From Levilactobacillus namurensis DSM 19117 (GTDB lineage: Bacteria > Bacillota > Bacilli > Lactobacillales > Lactobacillaceae), in the NCBI RefSeq assembly GCF_001434785.1, contig NZ_AZDT01000016.1:36289-100288 (forward strand): 64,000 nt of DNA, written 5' to 3'. The notes under the pieces are model-generated. The model saw only the letters and a program-made list of their open reading frames with translations, did not search any database and was not told the origin of the DNA. Within the stretch, counting starts at the first letter, position 1. Each line of letters begins with the position of its first letter. A program made the position numbers and the translations under genes. This document shows positions 7,949-21,540 of the stretch, in pieces.

Positions 7949-8803
7949 TTAATCGTCAACTTTTCCCGTATTGATTACGGGTTGGGAACCCCGTTCATTA
8001 ATGATTGAGACCATCATGTTATTAATCAATTGCAATTTCTGATTATCGGTCAGTTCCAAATTGGTTTCCGCCGATAACCGGCTAATGGCACCTTCAGTGA
8101 TCGAGACGGCCCCTTCCACGATGATTTTACGGGCCGACAGGATTGCTTGTGACTGCTGACGCTGTAACATTGCCGAAGCAATTTCAGTCGCATAGGCCAG
8201 GTGCGTCAGCCGAGTCTCAACCACTTCGACCCCCGCGACATCCAACCGCTCCTGAAGTTCTTCCGTTAAATGGTTAGACACTTCCGTGGGATTACTCCGT
8301 AGCGTCAACGCTTGATGGTCGCCAAAATTATCGTAAGCGTATTCGGACGCAACGTGGCGAATAGCCGATTCGCTTTGAATCTCCACGAACTGTTCGTAGT
8401 CTTCGACGGCGAACAAGGCCTTACTGGTATCCACCACCTTGAAGACGATCACGGCGGCAATCTCCACCGGATTTCCTTGTAGGTCGTTGACCTTCAAGAT
8501 AGCACTGTTAAAGTTACGAACCCGCAACGAAACCGTTGCCTTATTGGTCAACGGAATCGTCAAGTACAGGCCGGCTTCCCGAATCGTTCCGACGTAACGT
8601 CCAAAGAACGTTAAGACTTTCGATTGGTTGGGCCCAACGATAGTCAAGCTGCTGGCACCCAATAATCCCACGATAATTAAGAGGGTTCCTAAAATCGCCA
8701 TGCCCATTCCCTGGAACACCAGTAAGCCACCCCCTGCCAGTAGCACCAGGACTAGCAACAAGCCTAGGTAGCCGTTAATGTGAAACACGTTTTTTTCCGT
8801 CAT
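7949..8803 (-). CDS. SPFH/Band 7 domain membrane protein
   Basis: A 284-aa protein with two closely spaced N-terminal hydrophobic segments (about residues 10-55), then an SPFH domain: the VGPNQSKVLTFFGRYVGTIREAGLYL opening, an EIAAVIVFKVVDTSKALFAVEDYEQFV core and a C-terminal helix EIASAMLQRQQSQAILSARKIIVEGA. It belongs to the stomatin/prohibitin-like family, which organises membrane microdomains. The ATG at 8803 with GGAGTG 7 nt upstream is preferred over an in-frame GTG at 8812. No NfeD partner is visible nearby. Confidence 0.88.
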   Translation of the reverse strand: MTEKNVFHINGYLGLLLVLVLLAGGGLLVFQGMGMAILGTLLIIVGLLGASSLTIVGPNQSKVLTFFGRYVGTIREAGLYLTIPLTNKATVSLRVRNFNSAILKVNDLQGNPVEIAAVIVFKVVDTSKALFAVEDYEQFVEIQSESAIRHVASEYAYDNFGDHQALTLRSNPTEVSNHLTEELQERLDVAGVEVVETRLTHLAYATEIASAMLQRQQSQAILSARKIIVEGAVSITEGAISRLSAETNLELTDNQKLQLINNMMVSIINERGSQPVINTGKVDD

Positions 8804-8863
8804 ATCGCCCACTCCATTTCTATCACGATACCTCTATTATACCCGACAACCCCTGAAACCACT

Positions 8864-8902
8864 AAAAAACCGGCTAATCTCCGTAGAGAATAACCGGTTT
8901 TT
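8864..8902 (-). terminator. Intrinsic terminator after the GcvH-like gene
   Basis: AAAAAACCGG at 8864-8873 faces CCGGTTTTT at 8894-8902, with further inner pairing (GAGA/TCTC). On the minus strand it ends in a T-run and closes the lipoyl-protein transcript. Confidence 0.82.
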
Positions 8903-8909
8903 CAATGAC

Positions 8910-9212
8910 TTAGTCTTCTTGAACGTCAACAAACCAAGCAGCATCAGTGTCACTGCCGTTTAACGCGTCAAAGCTATCAGCCAAGGCTGGGTTAACAGCC
9001 GTTACTTTACCCGTAACAGGACTTGGAATATCAGAGACCGCCTTGTCAGCTTCCACGCTCAAAAGGTTCTCGCCCTTCTTCACTTGGTCCCCAACGGCCG
9101 GCAACTTAGCGAACTTAACCGTTCCCAATTCGTCTTGGCCCTCAGTGGTCAACCCAATCCGCGTACCATCGTTTGTAGCCTTCGTCCAGAAATACTTAAC
9201 CATTTCACTCAT
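8910..9212 (-). CDS. GcvH-like lipoyl-domain protein
   Basis: A 100-aa single-domain protein resembling glycine cleavage H protein. The swinging-arm motif is SVEADKAVSDIPSPVTG with the lipoylation Lys57; canonical GcvH has ES-x-KA-x-SD. It is shorter than true GcvH (~125 aa), and no gcvT or gcvP is nearby. In firmicutes such proteins can relay lipoate to dehydrogenase E2 subunits, and a lipoate ligase (38013-39035) lies in this window. It sits 17 nt after rodA on the same strand, with AAGGAG upstream, so it is probably the last gene of that transcript. Confidence 0.85.
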   Translation of the reverse strand: MSEMVKYFWTKATNDGTRIGLTTEGQDELGTVKFAKLPAVGDQVKKGENLLSVEADKAVSDIPSPVTGKVTAVNPALADSFDALNGSDTDAAWFVDVQED

Positions 9213-9228
9213 GATTTCATAATCTCCT

Positions 9229-10434
9229 TTATTTGAATGACTCGTTACGACTAAACATGTAACTCTTATAATGATACCGCATTGACATGATTAGTCCAAT
9301 CCCAATCAGATTTCCAATTAGGGCCGACCCCCCTTGACTCACGAAGGGCAACGGAATCCCCGTTAGTGGCAAAAGTCCGATACTCATCCCAATGTTTTCG
9401 AAAACGTGGAAGAGAATCATCATAATAACCCCGGTTGAGATGTACGCGTAGAAGACGTTCTTGGTATCGAACGTGACCCGAATCATTTGGTAAATCAATA
9501 AGAAGTAAAGGAAAATCAGCACACAACCGCCAATGAACCCAAAGTTCTCCCCAATGACTGAGAAAATCATATCGGATTCACGCACCGGCACGTAGACGTG
9601 AGAAACGTTGAAACCCGTCCCGAAGATGCCACCGGAACCAACAGCTTTCATACTCTGCCAGAGTTGATACCCCTGGTTGGACGTATCAGCGGACGGATGG
9701 AGCCACGTATCGACCCGAGCGAATTGGTAAGCCTGAAAACCGACCTTTTCCAAGATCTTCCGGCCCATGGTCGTCGTTACTAGGGCGAGCACCCCACTAC
9801 CGCCGACCCCTAAGGCAATCATCGCTGGTGCCAGGATCTTCCAAGTAATCCCCGAAACTAAGATGACACCCCCCGCAATCGCGAAGAACACCAACATGGT
9901 CCCAAAGTCGTTTTGCATCTTCAAAGCGACGGCGACCGGTAACGTCCACAAAATGATCTTACCGATTAACCGGAAATCCGAGTTAACCGTATGAAACGGA
10001 AAATTATTATTATGATCCGCCACAACTCGCGCCAGCATCAGGATAAACGCCGGCTTCATGACTTCGGAGGGTTGGAAGGTCAACGGTCCAATCGCAAACC
10101 AACTCTTGGCCCCCGTACTAGCATAGTAGGACCGACTGTAGAAGACCCACACGGAGAACAGGAGAAACAGCCCAATCCCGTAGAGCAACGGGGCCACCTT
10201 CCACAGCTGTTCCGAGTCAAATTGCATAATGATCACGATCGCAATCGTCCCAATGATGTACCATACCAGTTGGGAAACCACGGCGGATGTAATACTCGTT
10301 GCACTAGAATCATGCGTCGCCGCAACGTAAATCGACGCGAGACCAATCAAGGCCAACATTAAGACACAGAAGATGATTCCCCAGTCAATTCGCGAGTCGG
10401 TCTCATCTGGTTGTCTGGTCGCATTCTTTGCCAC
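9229..10434 (-). CDS. rodA: RodA/FtsW-family (SEDS) peptidoglycan glycosyltransferase
   Basis: A 401-aa polytopic protein with about ten membrane helices. Family signatures are TGAKSWFAIGPLTFQPSE, the extracellular WLHPSADTSNQGYQ loop with the conserved Asp, VRESDMIFSVIGE and the C-terminal PLTGIPLPFVSQGGS. SEDS proteins polymerise lipid II together with a class B PBP. The neighbouring mbl/mreB and the family pattern favour RodA (elongation) over FtsW (division). Its cytoplasmic N-terminus is polar. Confidence 0.9.
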   Translation of the reverse strand: MAKNATRQPDETDSRIDWGIIFCVLMLALIGLASIYVAATHDSSATSITSAVVSQLVWYIIGTIAIVIIMQFDSEQLWKVAPLLYGIGLFLLFSVWVFYSRSYYASTGAKSWFAIGPLTFQPSEVMKPAFILMLARVVADHNNNFPFHTVNSDFRLIGKIILWTLPVAVALKMQNDFGTMLVFFAIAGGVILVSGITWKILAPAMIALGVGGSGVLALVTTTMGRKILEKVGFQAYQFARVDTWLHPSADTSNQGYQLWQSMKAVGSGGIFGTGFNVSHVYVPVRESDMIFSVIGENFGFIGGCVLIFLYFLLIYQMIRVTFDTKNVFYAYISTGVIMMILFHVFENIGMSIGLLPLTGIPLPFVSQGGSALIGNLIGIGLIMSMRYHYKSYMFSRNESFK

Positions 10435-10513
10435 AATCGATTTCTCCTTAATCCTAAAAATTGTCTCGTTGAGCTGGTAAGCTCTGCCGAGTACTCAATA
10501 AGTCTATTATAAA

Positions 10514-10546
10514 GGCCGAAGGGAACAGGTCTGTTCCGCTCCGGCC
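10514..10546 (-). terminator. Hairpin between DUF2969 gene and rodA, possible weak terminator
   Basis: Minus strand: GGCCGGAGCGGAACA faces TGTTCCCTTCGGCC with a mismatch, followed only by TTTATAAT. The poor T-tail suggests weak or partial termination before rodA. Confidence 0.45.
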
Positions 10547-10563
10547 AATTTTACCAAAAATTA

Positions 10564-10788
10564 TTAACCCTGGTGCAGATGGTAATCCCGCAACAGTAAT
10601 TCGACCCCTTCGTCAATGGTCTTGACGCGGTAGACATCCCCGTCCGTTAGTTGGGCTTCAAACCGATCTTCTACTGGCTTGACCGTTCCAATCGTGTCAT
10701 CCCCGATTTTAAGAGCAGACACCGTGGTGCCGTCAGATTGTTTTTGTTCGTCCACCGTCACTTGGACAGATTTTTCTCGTTTACTCAT
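10564..10788 (-). CDS. DUF2969 family protein
   Basis: A 74-aa charged protein with no membrane segment (MSKREKSVQVTVDEQ..., a predicted beta-rich body, C-terminal LLLRDYHLHQG). It matches the short DUF2969 proteins found next to yidD/mreB and rodA in lactobacilli. No biochemical role is known to me. It starts 12 nt after the yidD stop, with GGAGCG upstream, so it is co-transcribed with mbl and yidD. Confidence 0.8.
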   Translation of the reverse strand: MSKREKSVQVTVDEQKQSDGTTVSALKIGDDTIGTVKPVEDRFEAQLTDGDVYRVKTIDEGVELLLRDYHLHQG

Positions 10789-10800
10789 GCCAACGCTCCT

Positions 10801-11097
10801 TCATTTAGTTGTGGATTGCTTGTCATCCAGTTGCATTGCTTGTCGATAGGCCTTTTCAGCCACCACGTTGCGCCGCAAGGTGAAGTGATCCGGAACGGGA
10901 TCGACCCCACCGTGAACAAAGGGGTGGCACCGTAAGATACGTGCTAACCCCATCAGGCCACCTTTTAAGGCACCATGCTTCGCCAGTGCCTGCAACATAT
11001 AAGTTGAACAGGTCGGATAATAGCGACAGGTCGGCGGAAAGAGTGGTGAAATCCACCGCTGATATCCGCGAACCATCATCATTAAGAATCGACGCAC
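10801..11097 (-). CDS. yidD: Membrane protein insertion efficiency factor YidD
   Basis: A 98-aa YidD-family protein. [21 protein letters not shown] and [10 protein letters not shown]...GGVDPVP carry the conserved cysteines and the P-x-CR-Y-x-PTCS motif. It assists YidC/Sec membrane insertion. I chose the GTG at 11097 because AAGGGGGT sits 6-7 nt upstream and the protein then begins like other YidD sequences. A GTG at 11118 has no ribosome site between it and the mbl stop. It follows mbl closely. Confidence 0.88.
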   Translation of the reverse strand: MRRFLMMMVRGYQRWISPLFPPTCRYYPTCSTYMLQALAKHGALKGGLMGLARILRCHPFVHGGVDPVPDHFTLRRNVVAEKAYRQAMQLDDKQSTTK

Positions 11098-11118
11098 ACG
11101 GCCACCCCCTTGGCTCAC

Positions 11119-12123
11119 CTAGTTGTTTTGCTTAGCGACTTTCGTGTTCATGTGTTCCAATAAGACGCCGGCTCCCTTAGCCACGTTATCCAAAGGATCC
11201 TCGGAAATAATGACGGGAACCGTCAACCGTTCGGAGAAGAGCTTGTCGATACCATCCAACAACGCTCCGCCACCGGTCAACATGATTCCCCGGTCGATAA
11301 TGTCCGCTGCCAATTCTGGTGGCGTAGTTTCCAAGACCGCCATGGCCGCTGAAACGATCTGTTCCACCGAATCATGGATGGCTTCTTCAACTTCTGCCGC
11401 CGTAATGGTTTCTTCCGTTGGCATCCCCGAAACGGAGTCCCGGCCCCGAACAGCCATGGTCTTCTTCTCGTTATCAGGTTCTGGATAGGCCGTTCCGATC
11501 TTAATCTTAATGGTTTCGGCCGTCCGTTCCCCCACGATAAGATTGTGCTTGTGTTTGAGGTAGTTGACGATTTCACTGTTCATCCGGTCACCGGCCACGC
11601 GAATGGACTGGCTCGCAACAATATCACCCAAGGACAGGATGGCAATGTCACTGGTTCCCCCACCCATGTCGATCACCATGTTACCACTAGGCTTGAAGAT
11701 GTCCATCCCCGCGCCCAAGGCCGCAACTTTAGGTTCTTCTTCCAGATAAACCTTCGCTCCACCGGACTTTTCGGCTGCTTGAATAATCGCCTTCCGTTCG
11801 ATTTCCGTAATATTCGTTGGCGCACAAATCATGATGTTAGGCTTGGATAAGAAACCCTTCACACTTAATTTGTTGATAAAGTAGGAGAGCATGGCTTCGG
11901 TAATATCAAAGTCGGAAATAACGCCGTCCTTAAGGGGCCGAATCGCGCGAATGTTGCCGGGAGTCCGACCAACCATCCGGTATGCTTCGGAACCCACCGC
12001 TAACACTTTATCGGTCTTCGTATCAATCGCAACCACTGATGGTTCGTTCAATACGATACCCTTACCGACTACGTAAATTAAAACATTCGCAGTCCCCAAA
12101 TCAATCCCAATGTCTTTCGCCAT
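11119..12123 (-). CDS. mbl: MreB/Mbl bacterial actin
   Basis: A 334-aa actin fold guiding lateral wall synthesis. It shows the phosphate-1 loop DIGIDLGTANVLIYV, the VIDMGGGTSDIA phosphate-2 loop and the C-terminal LTGGGALLDGIDKLFSE adenosine motif. Residues such as RMVGRTPGNI and IRPLKDGVISDFD are closest to Mbl in my memory of the B. subtilis paralogues, so mbl is preferred, but mreB is possible. AGGAGG lies 10 nt upstream of the ATG. yidD and DUF2969 follow. Confidence 0.9.
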   Translation of the reverse strand: MAKDIGIDLGTANVLIYVVGKGIVLNEPSVVAIDTKTDKVLAVGSEAYRMVGRTPGNIRAIRPLKDGVISDFDITEAMLSYFINKLSVKGFLSKPNIMICAPTNITEIERKAIIQAAEKSGGAKVYLEEEPKVAALGAGMDIFKPSGNMVIDMGGGTSDIAILSLGDIVASQSIRVAGDRMNSEIVNYLKHKHNLIVGERTAETIKIKIGTAYPEPDNEKKTMAVRGRDSVSGMPTEETITAAEVEEAIHDSVEQIVSAAMAVLETTPPELAADIIDRGIMLTGGGALLDGIDKLFSERLTVPVIISEDPLDNVAKGAGVLLEHMNTKVAKQNN

Positions 12124-12213
12124 ACTTTTGAATCCTCCTGATTTTAGATGCCAATTTTCAACGTTTCATTATACCACAATCCACGTAAACTCTAAATGGT
12201 TTGCTAAACCAAA

Positions 12214-12236
12214 TAAAAAGGTGGCTTGATGCCACC
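12214..12236 (-). terminator. Intrinsic terminator of murA
   Basis: Minus strand: GGTGGC (complement of 12231-12236) pairs with GCCACC (12220-12225), followed by TTTTTATTT. It separates murA from mbl. Confidence 0.85.
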
Positions 12237-12252
12237 CCTTTAGGTTTCAACG

Positions 12253-13566
12253 TTAGACTTCGTTATCGACCCGGGCATTCTTCAACACCACGGCGTCATT
12301 ATCCGGAACCGAGATCCGCTTGATCTCTGCCCCCAGTGCTGCGAGTTTCTTATGGAAATCGTAGTACCCTCGGTCTAAGTACTTTAAATTCGTGACTTGC
12401 GTGTAGCCATCTGCGACCAGCCCAGCCAAAACTAGCGCCGCGGCAGCCCGTAGATCCGTTGCTGCGACCTCGGCCCCGTTAAAGTCGGTCGGCCCATGCA
12501 TGACCACCGTCTGACCATTGATCTGGAATTGGGCATTCATCCGCCGCAATTCCTCCAGATGCATAAACCGATTCTCGAAGACGGTCTCGGTCATGGTACT
12601 GGTCCCCTTAGCGGCCAGCTGTAAAATCGTCATCTGCGGCTGCATATCCGTAGGGAAACCGGGATACGGCAAGGTCTTAACGTCCGTTGGTGCGAGTTCA
12701 TCGGGTCCGATAACCCGAACTCCCGCTGGCTCATCCATGACCTGCGCACCCATTTCTTGCAACTTGGAGATCAAAGGCTTGTTATGTTCAACAATCCCGT
12801 CCTTGATCAACACGTTTCCACGGGTCAACGCAGCAGCTACCATGAAGGTCCCCGCCTCGATGCGGTCTTGAACCACACTGTGGTCCGTCCCGTGCATCGC
12901 AGCAACCCCATCGATACGCAACGTTTCCGTACCCGCACCGCGAACATGCGCACCCATCTTATTCAAGACGTTAGCCAAGTCTACGATTTCTGGTTCCCGG
13001 GCGACGTTATCGATCACCGTGGTCCCTTGCGCCAGGCAGGCCGCCATCATGATGTTCTGGGTCGCCCCAACGCTAGGGAAGTCCAAGTAGATGTGCGCAC
13101 CGGTCAGGTGGTCGGCAAACGCTTCAACGAACCCATCATGCTGTTCGATCCGCGCACCTAGGGCTTCTAAACCCTTCAGATGAAGGTCAATCGGTCGTGT
13201 CCCAATGGCACAACCCCCTGGTAAGGCGACCCGGGCATGCCCTAACCGCGCCAGTAAGGGACCCATCACCACGATCGAAGCACGCATCTTCGACACGTAC
13301 TCAAACGGCGCCTCACTCGAAAGCTGCTTGGTCGCGTCAATCGTAATCGCACGCTTGGCCTCATCAAAGTCGACCCGCAGGTTCAAGAACCGCAGAACTT
13401 TGTTCATTGTATAAACGTCAGATAGAACCGGAACATTTGTTAAATGCGTGATCCCTTCACTCGCCAGAATTGATGCCGCTAAAATTGGTAAAACGGCATT
13501 CTTGGCGCCTTCGATTTGGACCTCACCCGTTAAACGGTTCCCACCATGAACAACGATTTTTTCCAT
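12253..13566 (-). CDS. murA: UDP-N-acetylglucosamine 1-carboxyvinyltransferase
   Basis: A 437-aa enolpyruvyl transferase, the first committed step of peptidoglycan synthesis. N-terminal GAKNAVLP carries the substrate-binding Lys21/Asn22. The catalytic loop [10 protein letters not shown] holds Cys119 (Cys115 in E. coli), so the enzyme should be fosfomycin-sensitive at this residue. [15 protein letters not shown] and TDMQPQ are also typical. It follows DUF1146 downstream of the atp operon, the arrangement seen in Bacillus (murAA-ywzB). Confidence 0.96.
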   Translation of the reverse strand: MEKIVVHGGNRLTGEVQIEGAKNAVLPILAASILASEGITHLTNVPVLSDVYTMNKVLRFLNLRVDFDEAKRAITIDATKQLSSEAPFEYVSKMRASIVVMGPLLARLGHARVALPGGCAIGTRPIDLHLKGLEALGARIEQHDGFVEAFADHLTGAHIYLDFPSVGATQNIMMAACLAQGTTVIDNVAREPEIVDLANVLNKMGAHVRGAGTETLRIDGVAAMHGTDHSVVQDRIEAGTFMVAAALTRGNVLIKDGIVEHNKPLISKLQEMGAQVMDEPAGVRVIGPDELAPTDVKTLPYPGFPTDMQPQMTILQLAAKGTSTMTETVFENRFMHLEELRRMNAQFQINGQTVVMHGPTDFNGAEVAATDLRAAAALVLAGLVADGYTQVTNLKYLDRGYYDFHKKLAALGAEIKRISVPDNDAVVLKNARVDNEV

Positions 13567-13594
13567 GGGATACCTCCAAAAATATTTTATACGT

Positions 13595-13825
13595 CTACCG
13601 TACCAGGTAGCCTAGATTACGAACATTGTTAATGAAGTCCAAAAAGAATGAGCTACAGCCAAAGCCAATTGCGACCGCTAACATGACGATCAGTACGCGT
13701 GACTGCCGCGGATAAAAGGTCATCAATCGCTCAATATGCAGCGCTGAAATAGCCCAAAAAGCTAGCGCAATAAAGAACAAGTGACTGATAATCGTTAAAA
13801 TTCCTTGCATCCCGATTAGTTTCAT
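13595..13825 (-). CDS. DUF1146 family small membrane protein (YwzB-like)
   Basis: A 76-aa protein with two membrane helices (about residues 8-27 and 42-62) and the C-terminal [16 protein letters not shown]. This family is conserved between atpC and murA in Firmicutes. The ATG at 13825 has AAGGG 9 nt upstream; an ATG at 13834 abuts that site. Function unknown. It probably shares a transcript with murA. Confidence 0.85.
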   Translation of the reverse strand: MKLIGMQGILTIISHLFFIALAFWAISALHIERLMTFYPRQSRVLIVMLAVAIGFGCSSFFLDFINNVRNLGYLVR

Positions 13826-13967
13826 CGACTCCATCCCTTCTGAACATTCTCATTAACTATAGCATATTTCTTAGGACTTGTCCCCGTGATTCCCGTAAAA
13901 TCGGCCGTTGTAATATTACATTTACTAATGAATCCCGAACTCGTTAAGGACCTCCTTATCTAGGTAT

Positions 13968-14000
13968 AAAAAAATAGCAACCCTCAGATGAGAATTGCCA
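13968..14000 (-). terminator. Intrinsic terminator of the atp operon
   Basis: Minus strand: TGGCAATTCTCA pairs with TGAGGGTTGCTA (two internal mismatches), followed by seven T. Confidence 0.85.
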
Positions 14001-14035
14001 TTAAAAATCCATTTATTTAAATGTTAATTTTTTCA

Positions 14036-14455
14036 TTAGTGCTTTGCGACGTTAATCCGGTTAACGGCCCGTCGTAACGCAACTTCAGCCCGTGCTAAGG
14101 AGTCCGCATCATGCGCCGCTTGCGCTTGCTTGATGGTCTTCTCAGCCCGTTGACGTGCATTTTCCGCCCGGGCGACATCAATGTCGTCTTGACGTTCCGC
14201 ACTGTCAGCAACAATGGTGGCCGTATTGTTCGAGAATTCAAGGAAGCCACCGTTAACGGCAACCTTGTCTTCCGTGTCATCATGCTTGATCCGGACCTCG
14301 TCAACTTCCAAAGAAGTAATGACCGGAACGTGATTTGGCATGATCCCGAGTTGTCCTAATTTCGTGGTGACCACTAAAAAGGTACTCTCGTGTTCATACA
14401 CGCGACCATCGGGAGTGACGATACTAACGGATAATACTGATGAATTATCAGCCAA
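14036..14455 (-). CDS. atpC: ATP synthase F1 epsilon subunit
   Basis: A 139-aa epsilon subunit with an N-terminal beta-sandwich (LSVSIVTPDGRVYEHE, LGIMPNHVPVITSLE, AVNGGFLEF) and a C-terminal helical hairpin. It connects the rotor to the c-ring and can inhibit ATP hydrolysis. It is the last gene of the operon, 13 nt after atpD, with a terminator downstream. Confidence 0.97.
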   Translation of the reverse strand: MADNSSVLSVSIVTPDGRVYEHESTFLVVTTKLGQLGIMPNHVPVITSLEVDEVRIKHDDTEDKVAVNGGFLEFSNNTATIVADSAERQDDIDVARAENARQRAEKTIKQAQAAHDADSLARAEVALRRAVNRINVAKH

Positions 14456-14468
14456 TTAGAATCCCTCC

Positions 14469-15890
<1,422 letters not shown>

Positions 15891-15906
15891 TTAATTCCTC
15901 CCGTCA

Positions 15907-16806
15907 TTATTTGTTTAAGGCTTCTTGACCACCGGTAATTTCGGTGATTTCAGTCGTAATCGCGGCTTGACGTGCACGGTTGTAGTGCAGTTGCAACGTT
16001 GCGATCAAATCATCGGCATTATCAGTAGCGGACTGCATCGCGTTGGTGCTAGATGCATGTTCAGAAGTCTTAGCGTCCAGAATCGCGCCATATACCAAGC
16101 TTTCCGCGTACTGTGGTAGCACGACCTGCAGCACTTCTGCTTCAGAAGGCTCCGTGTCATACTCCGCCGTTAACGGCTTAGTTGGCGTATCGTTGGCTGC
16201 ATCAGTGGTCAGGGTTTCCTTATCCACTGGGAGCATCTTTTCAGCCCGGAACCGGGATGAAATCCGGTTAACAAAGTGGTTGTAGCAAACAAAGAGTTCA
16301 TCGAACACTTGGTTATCGAACATCGTGGTAACCGTCTTGACGATTTCCCGAACTTCATTGAATTCAGGAACGTCGCTAACGCCACGGTATTCGTAAGCCA
16401 CATTGACTCCCCGGTGCTTATAGAAATCTGCACCCGTCCCACCAACGGCTAACACCATGTAGTCGTCGGGGTTCGGCGTCCGCTTGTCGATAAACCGGTT
16501 GGCATCGCGGAGGACACTACTATTGTAGCTTCCCACCATGCCCCGGTCAGAGGTAATCACCAAGTAGGCAGTTTTCTTAACTGGACGATCTGACTGCAGG
16601 TTGCTTGAGGAATTATCCAACAGATGAGACTGCGAAAGGTGCATCACGACTGCCTTTACCTTTGACACGTAGTCTTGGTAGCCGGTCGCGTGTTTCTGAA
16701 TCTTGTTTAACTTCGCCGTCGAAACCATATGCATGGCCGCCGTAATTTGGCGGGTAGCCTTGGTCGAGTTAATCCGACGTTGAACGTCATGAATCGATTC
16801 AGCCAT
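15907..16806 (-). CDS. atpG: ATP synthase F1 gamma subunit
   Basis: A 299-aa central stalk subunit. The N-terminal helix ([25 protein letters not shown]) and C-terminal helix ([20 protein letters not shown]) form the coiled-coil shaft. The middle insert (about residues 190-225, acidic, with [15 protein letters not shown]) is variable, as is common in lactobacilli. It sits between atpA and atpD. Confidence 0.97.
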   Translation of the reverse strand: MAESIHDVQRRINSTKATRQITAAMHMVSTAKLNKIQKHATGYQDYVSKVKAVVMHLSQSHLLDNSSSNLQSDRPVKKTAYLVITSDRGMVGSYNSSVLRDANRFIDKRTPNPDDYMVLAVGGTGADFYKHRGVNVAYEYRGVSDVPEFNEVREIVKTVTTMFDNQVFDELFVCYNHFVNRISSRFRAEKMLPVDKETLTTDAANDTPTKPLTAEYDTEPSEAEVLQVVLPQYAESLVYGAILDAKTSEHASSTNAMQSATDNADDLIATLQLHYNRARQAAITTEITEITGGQEALNK

Positions 16807-16836
16807 TGTTCCTCACCATCCTTCCTTCAAGCAATC

Positions 16837-18393
<1,557 letters not shown>

Positions 18394-18408
18394 TTACCTA
18401 CAGATTTT

Positions 18409-18951
18409 TTATGACAACAGTTGACGCCGCAACTTGTTGATTTTCGTCTTAAGACTCCCATCAAGGATCATCCCGGCAGATTGAACCACAACACCGCCAA
18501 TGATCGTTGGGTCGACCTGACTGTCTAAAATAACTTTCTGAGCGCCAACCCGTTGCGCATAGGCTGCCGCAATCTTATCTTTCTGTTCAGCAGAAAGTTC
18601 AATTGCCGTCGTAACTTGCGCATAAACGGTATGATGCAAATCATCATACAAGCGCTGGAATTGGTCCAGAATGGCAACCATCGCATCCATCCGTCCGTAG
18701 TCATACACCATGTGAATGAGGTTTTGAACGTAAGGCGAAGCTGATTCAGCCAATTGGCTAACCAGTTTCTCGCGATCAGCAGCTTGTAGACTAGCGTCTG
18801 AGAGTACAGTACCCAATTGTGGGTTGTCCTGGAAGACACGTCGAAGCTCTTGAAGTTCAGGATAAACTGACTCCAATTGGTCTTTTTCGGACAACAATTC
18901 AAACAATGCGCGTGCGTAGCGTTTCGCTACCGTTGTCCTATTAAGACTCAT
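18409..18951 (-). CDS. atpH: ATP synthase F1 delta subunit
   Basis: A 180-aa peripheral stalk subunit beginning [20 protein letters not shown]. The C-terminal [22 protein letters not shown] matches the family signature. I chose the ATG at 18951, which overlaps the atpF stop by 11 nt and has GGGGAAG upstream, giving translational coupling. A farther in-frame start would add residues not found in the family. Confidence 0.94.
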   Translation of the reverse strand: MSLNRTTVAKRYARALFELLSEKDQLESVYPELQELRRVFQDNPQLGTVLSDASLQAADREKLVSQLAESASPYVQNLIHMVYDYGRMDAMVAILDQFQRLYDDLHHTVYAQVTTAIELSAEQKDKIAAAYAQRVGAQKVILDSQVDPTIIGGVVVQSAGMILDGSLKTKINKLRRQLLS

Positions 18952-19456
18952 GTTGCTTCCCCAACCCTTCAATGTAAGAATCAATCAATGCTTTTTGGTC
19001 ATCAGCGTTCAATTCTCTTTGAATGATCTTGGAAGCAATCTCAATAGATAGGTCCGCAACATCGTCCCGGGCATTGGCCAGCGCGTCTTCACGTTCTTGC
19101 GCAATGTCTTTTTGGGCAGTGGCCTTCAACGTTTGCACGTCCGTTTGGGCTTGCGCTACGATTTGATCACGCTGTTGTTGACCATTGGTCTTGGCAGTTT
19201 GCACGATCGTTTGGGCTTCAGCGTGAGAAGCGTTTAAAGCTTCCTGGCGCTTAGCAACCAAGTTAGCGGCATCCGTCCGAGATTTCTCGGCAGAGTCGAT
19301 ATCGTTGGCAATCTTATCTGACCGGTCTTGCATCATCTTAGTGACAGGCTTCCAAGCAAAGATCTTGATCAACCACATCAACAGTAAGAAGCAGACGATG
19401 TAGAACAACGAGTCACCGAAGTACAGCGTTTGACCAGCTACTAAATGTGAGAGCAT
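18941..19456 (-). CDS. atpF: ATP synthase F0 b subunit
   Basis: A 171-aa peripheral stalk subunit. One N-terminal membrane helix (about residues 14-33, [20 protein letters not shown]) is followed by a long charged helix rich in Ala, Gln and Glu that dimerises. It overlaps atpH by 11 nt. Confidence 0.96.
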   Translation of the reverse strand: MLSHLVAGQTLYFGDSLFYIVCFLLLMWLIKIFAWKPVTKMMQDRSDKIANDIDSAEKSRTDAANLVAKRQEALNASHAEAQTIVQTAKTNGQQQRDQIVAQAQTDVQTLKATAQKDIAQEREDALANARDDVADLSIEIASKIIQRELNADDQKALIDSYIEGLGKQHES

Positions 19457-19502
19457 CTATTGACACCTCCTTTTACTGTCAAATAACTGAGAAATAAGTG
19501 AA

Positions 19503-20467
<965 letters not shown>

Positions 20468-20625
20468 CGAATATCACCTCTTTTCAACACTATATGGACG
20501 TAACTGCTAAGAGACAAAAACTGGCCTAACCAGCTTGCCATCCGAGAAATTACGGAATAGTGAACGAAGCGAGCGCTCCATTCAAATACACTGGAAATCA
20601 TACCACCAATTCACATAAAAAACAA
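20468..20625 (-). promoter_or_regulatory. Promoter and leader of the atp operon
   Basis: Minus strand: -35 TTGTTT (complement of 20620-20625), 17-bp spacer, extended -10 TGGTATGAT (core at 20597-20602). The resulting leader of about 120 nt contains an inverted repeat CTGG-n-CCAG near 20521-20533. No ORF lies in it. Confidence 0.6.
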
Positions 20626-20694
20626 AACAATTTTCCCGAAAATTCCGGGTATTTACTAAGTCCGTCTCCTAGCTAGCTTTACCGTACTACGGGC

Positions 20695-20712
20695 AACGAA
20701 ACCGGTTTCGTT
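20695..20712. promoter_or_regulatory. 18-bp perfect palindrome upstream of the atp promoter (candidate operator)
   Basis: AACGAAACCGGTTTCGTT is a perfect 18-bp palindrome about 70 bp upstream of the atp -35 box and downstream of the upp terminator. The AAACCGGTTT core resembles LacI-family operators, though no regulator gene is adjacent. Confidence 0.5.
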
Positions 20713-20784
20713 CGCTATTTGCGTGCGCAATCAGCCCATTAGTTGACCAGTCAAACAATTGGGTTTCAAATGATAACGAAAGAA

Positions 20785-20808
20785 GAGACCCGACCAAAGT
20801 CGGATCTC
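20785..20808 (-). terminator. Intrinsic terminator of upp
   Basis: Minus strand GAGATCCGAC pairs with GTCGGGTCTC (10 bp, one mismatch), TTTG loop, followed by TTCTTTC. Confidence 0.8.
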
Positions 20809-20817
20809 CTTTAACGT

Positions 20818-21447
20818 TTACTTCGTCCCAAATAACCGGTCACCAGCATCGCCTAGACCAGGTACAATGTAGCCATCTTCATTCAGGTGGTCGTCTAAGG
20901 CCGCCGTGTAGATGTCAATATCCGGGTGCTTTTCTTGTAGAGCTTTGACCCCTTCTGGTGCTGAAACCAGGCACACGAACTTAATATTCGTCGCGCCACG
21001 CTTCTTCAGGGCATCGATGGCCATGATGGCGGAACCACCAGTTGCCAACATCGGATCAACTACGAAAACTTGACGTTGATTAATATCCGATGGTAATTTT
21101 ACAAAATATTCATGAGGCTGCAACGTCTTCTCATCCCGGTACATCCCGATGTGTCCGACCTTGGCAGCTGGAATCAGCTCCAAAATGCCATCGACCATGC
21201 CAATACCGGCACGGAGAATAGGTACAATGGCTACTTTCTTACCAGCGAGTTCCTTAGCGGTCATCTTGGAAACCGGCGTCTCAATTTCCTTGTCCTGTAG
21301 CGGCATATCGCGAGAGACTTCGTAGGCCATTAAAGTTGAGATCTCATTAACGACCTCCCGAAAACTGCGGGTCCCACAGTTTTTGTTACGAATAATCGTC
21401 AGCTTGTGTTGAATCAGCGGGTGGTCGAGTACTTGAAACTTCCCCAT
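20818..21447 (-). CDS. upp: Uracil phosphoribosyltransferase
   Basis: A 209-aa pyrimidine-salvage enzyme converting uracil and PRPP to UMP. The PRPP motif [19 protein letters not shown] and the C-terminal uracil-binding [17 protein letters not shown] are intact. An extended -10 (TGGTACAAT, about 21475-21483) lies upstream. It follows glyA but has its own promoter-like signal and terminator. Confidence 0.97.
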   Translation of the reverse strand: MGKFQVLDHPLIQHKLTIIRNKNCGTRSFREVVNEISTLMAYEVSRDMPLQDKEIETPVSKMTAKELAGKKVAIVPILRAGIGMVDGILELIPAAKVGHIGMYRDEKTLQPHEYFVKLPSDINQRQVFVVDPMLATGGSAIMAIDALKKRGATNIKFVCLVSAPEGVKALQEKHPDIDIYTAALDDHLNEDGYIVPGLGDAGDRLFGTK

Positions 21448-21540
21448 GAATAAACGCTCCTTTATTATTTCTTACAATTGTACCATTATCTGAGCAAGGA
21501 TAGTGGTCTTTTTAGACATGAAATCGTTTTTATCCTAATT

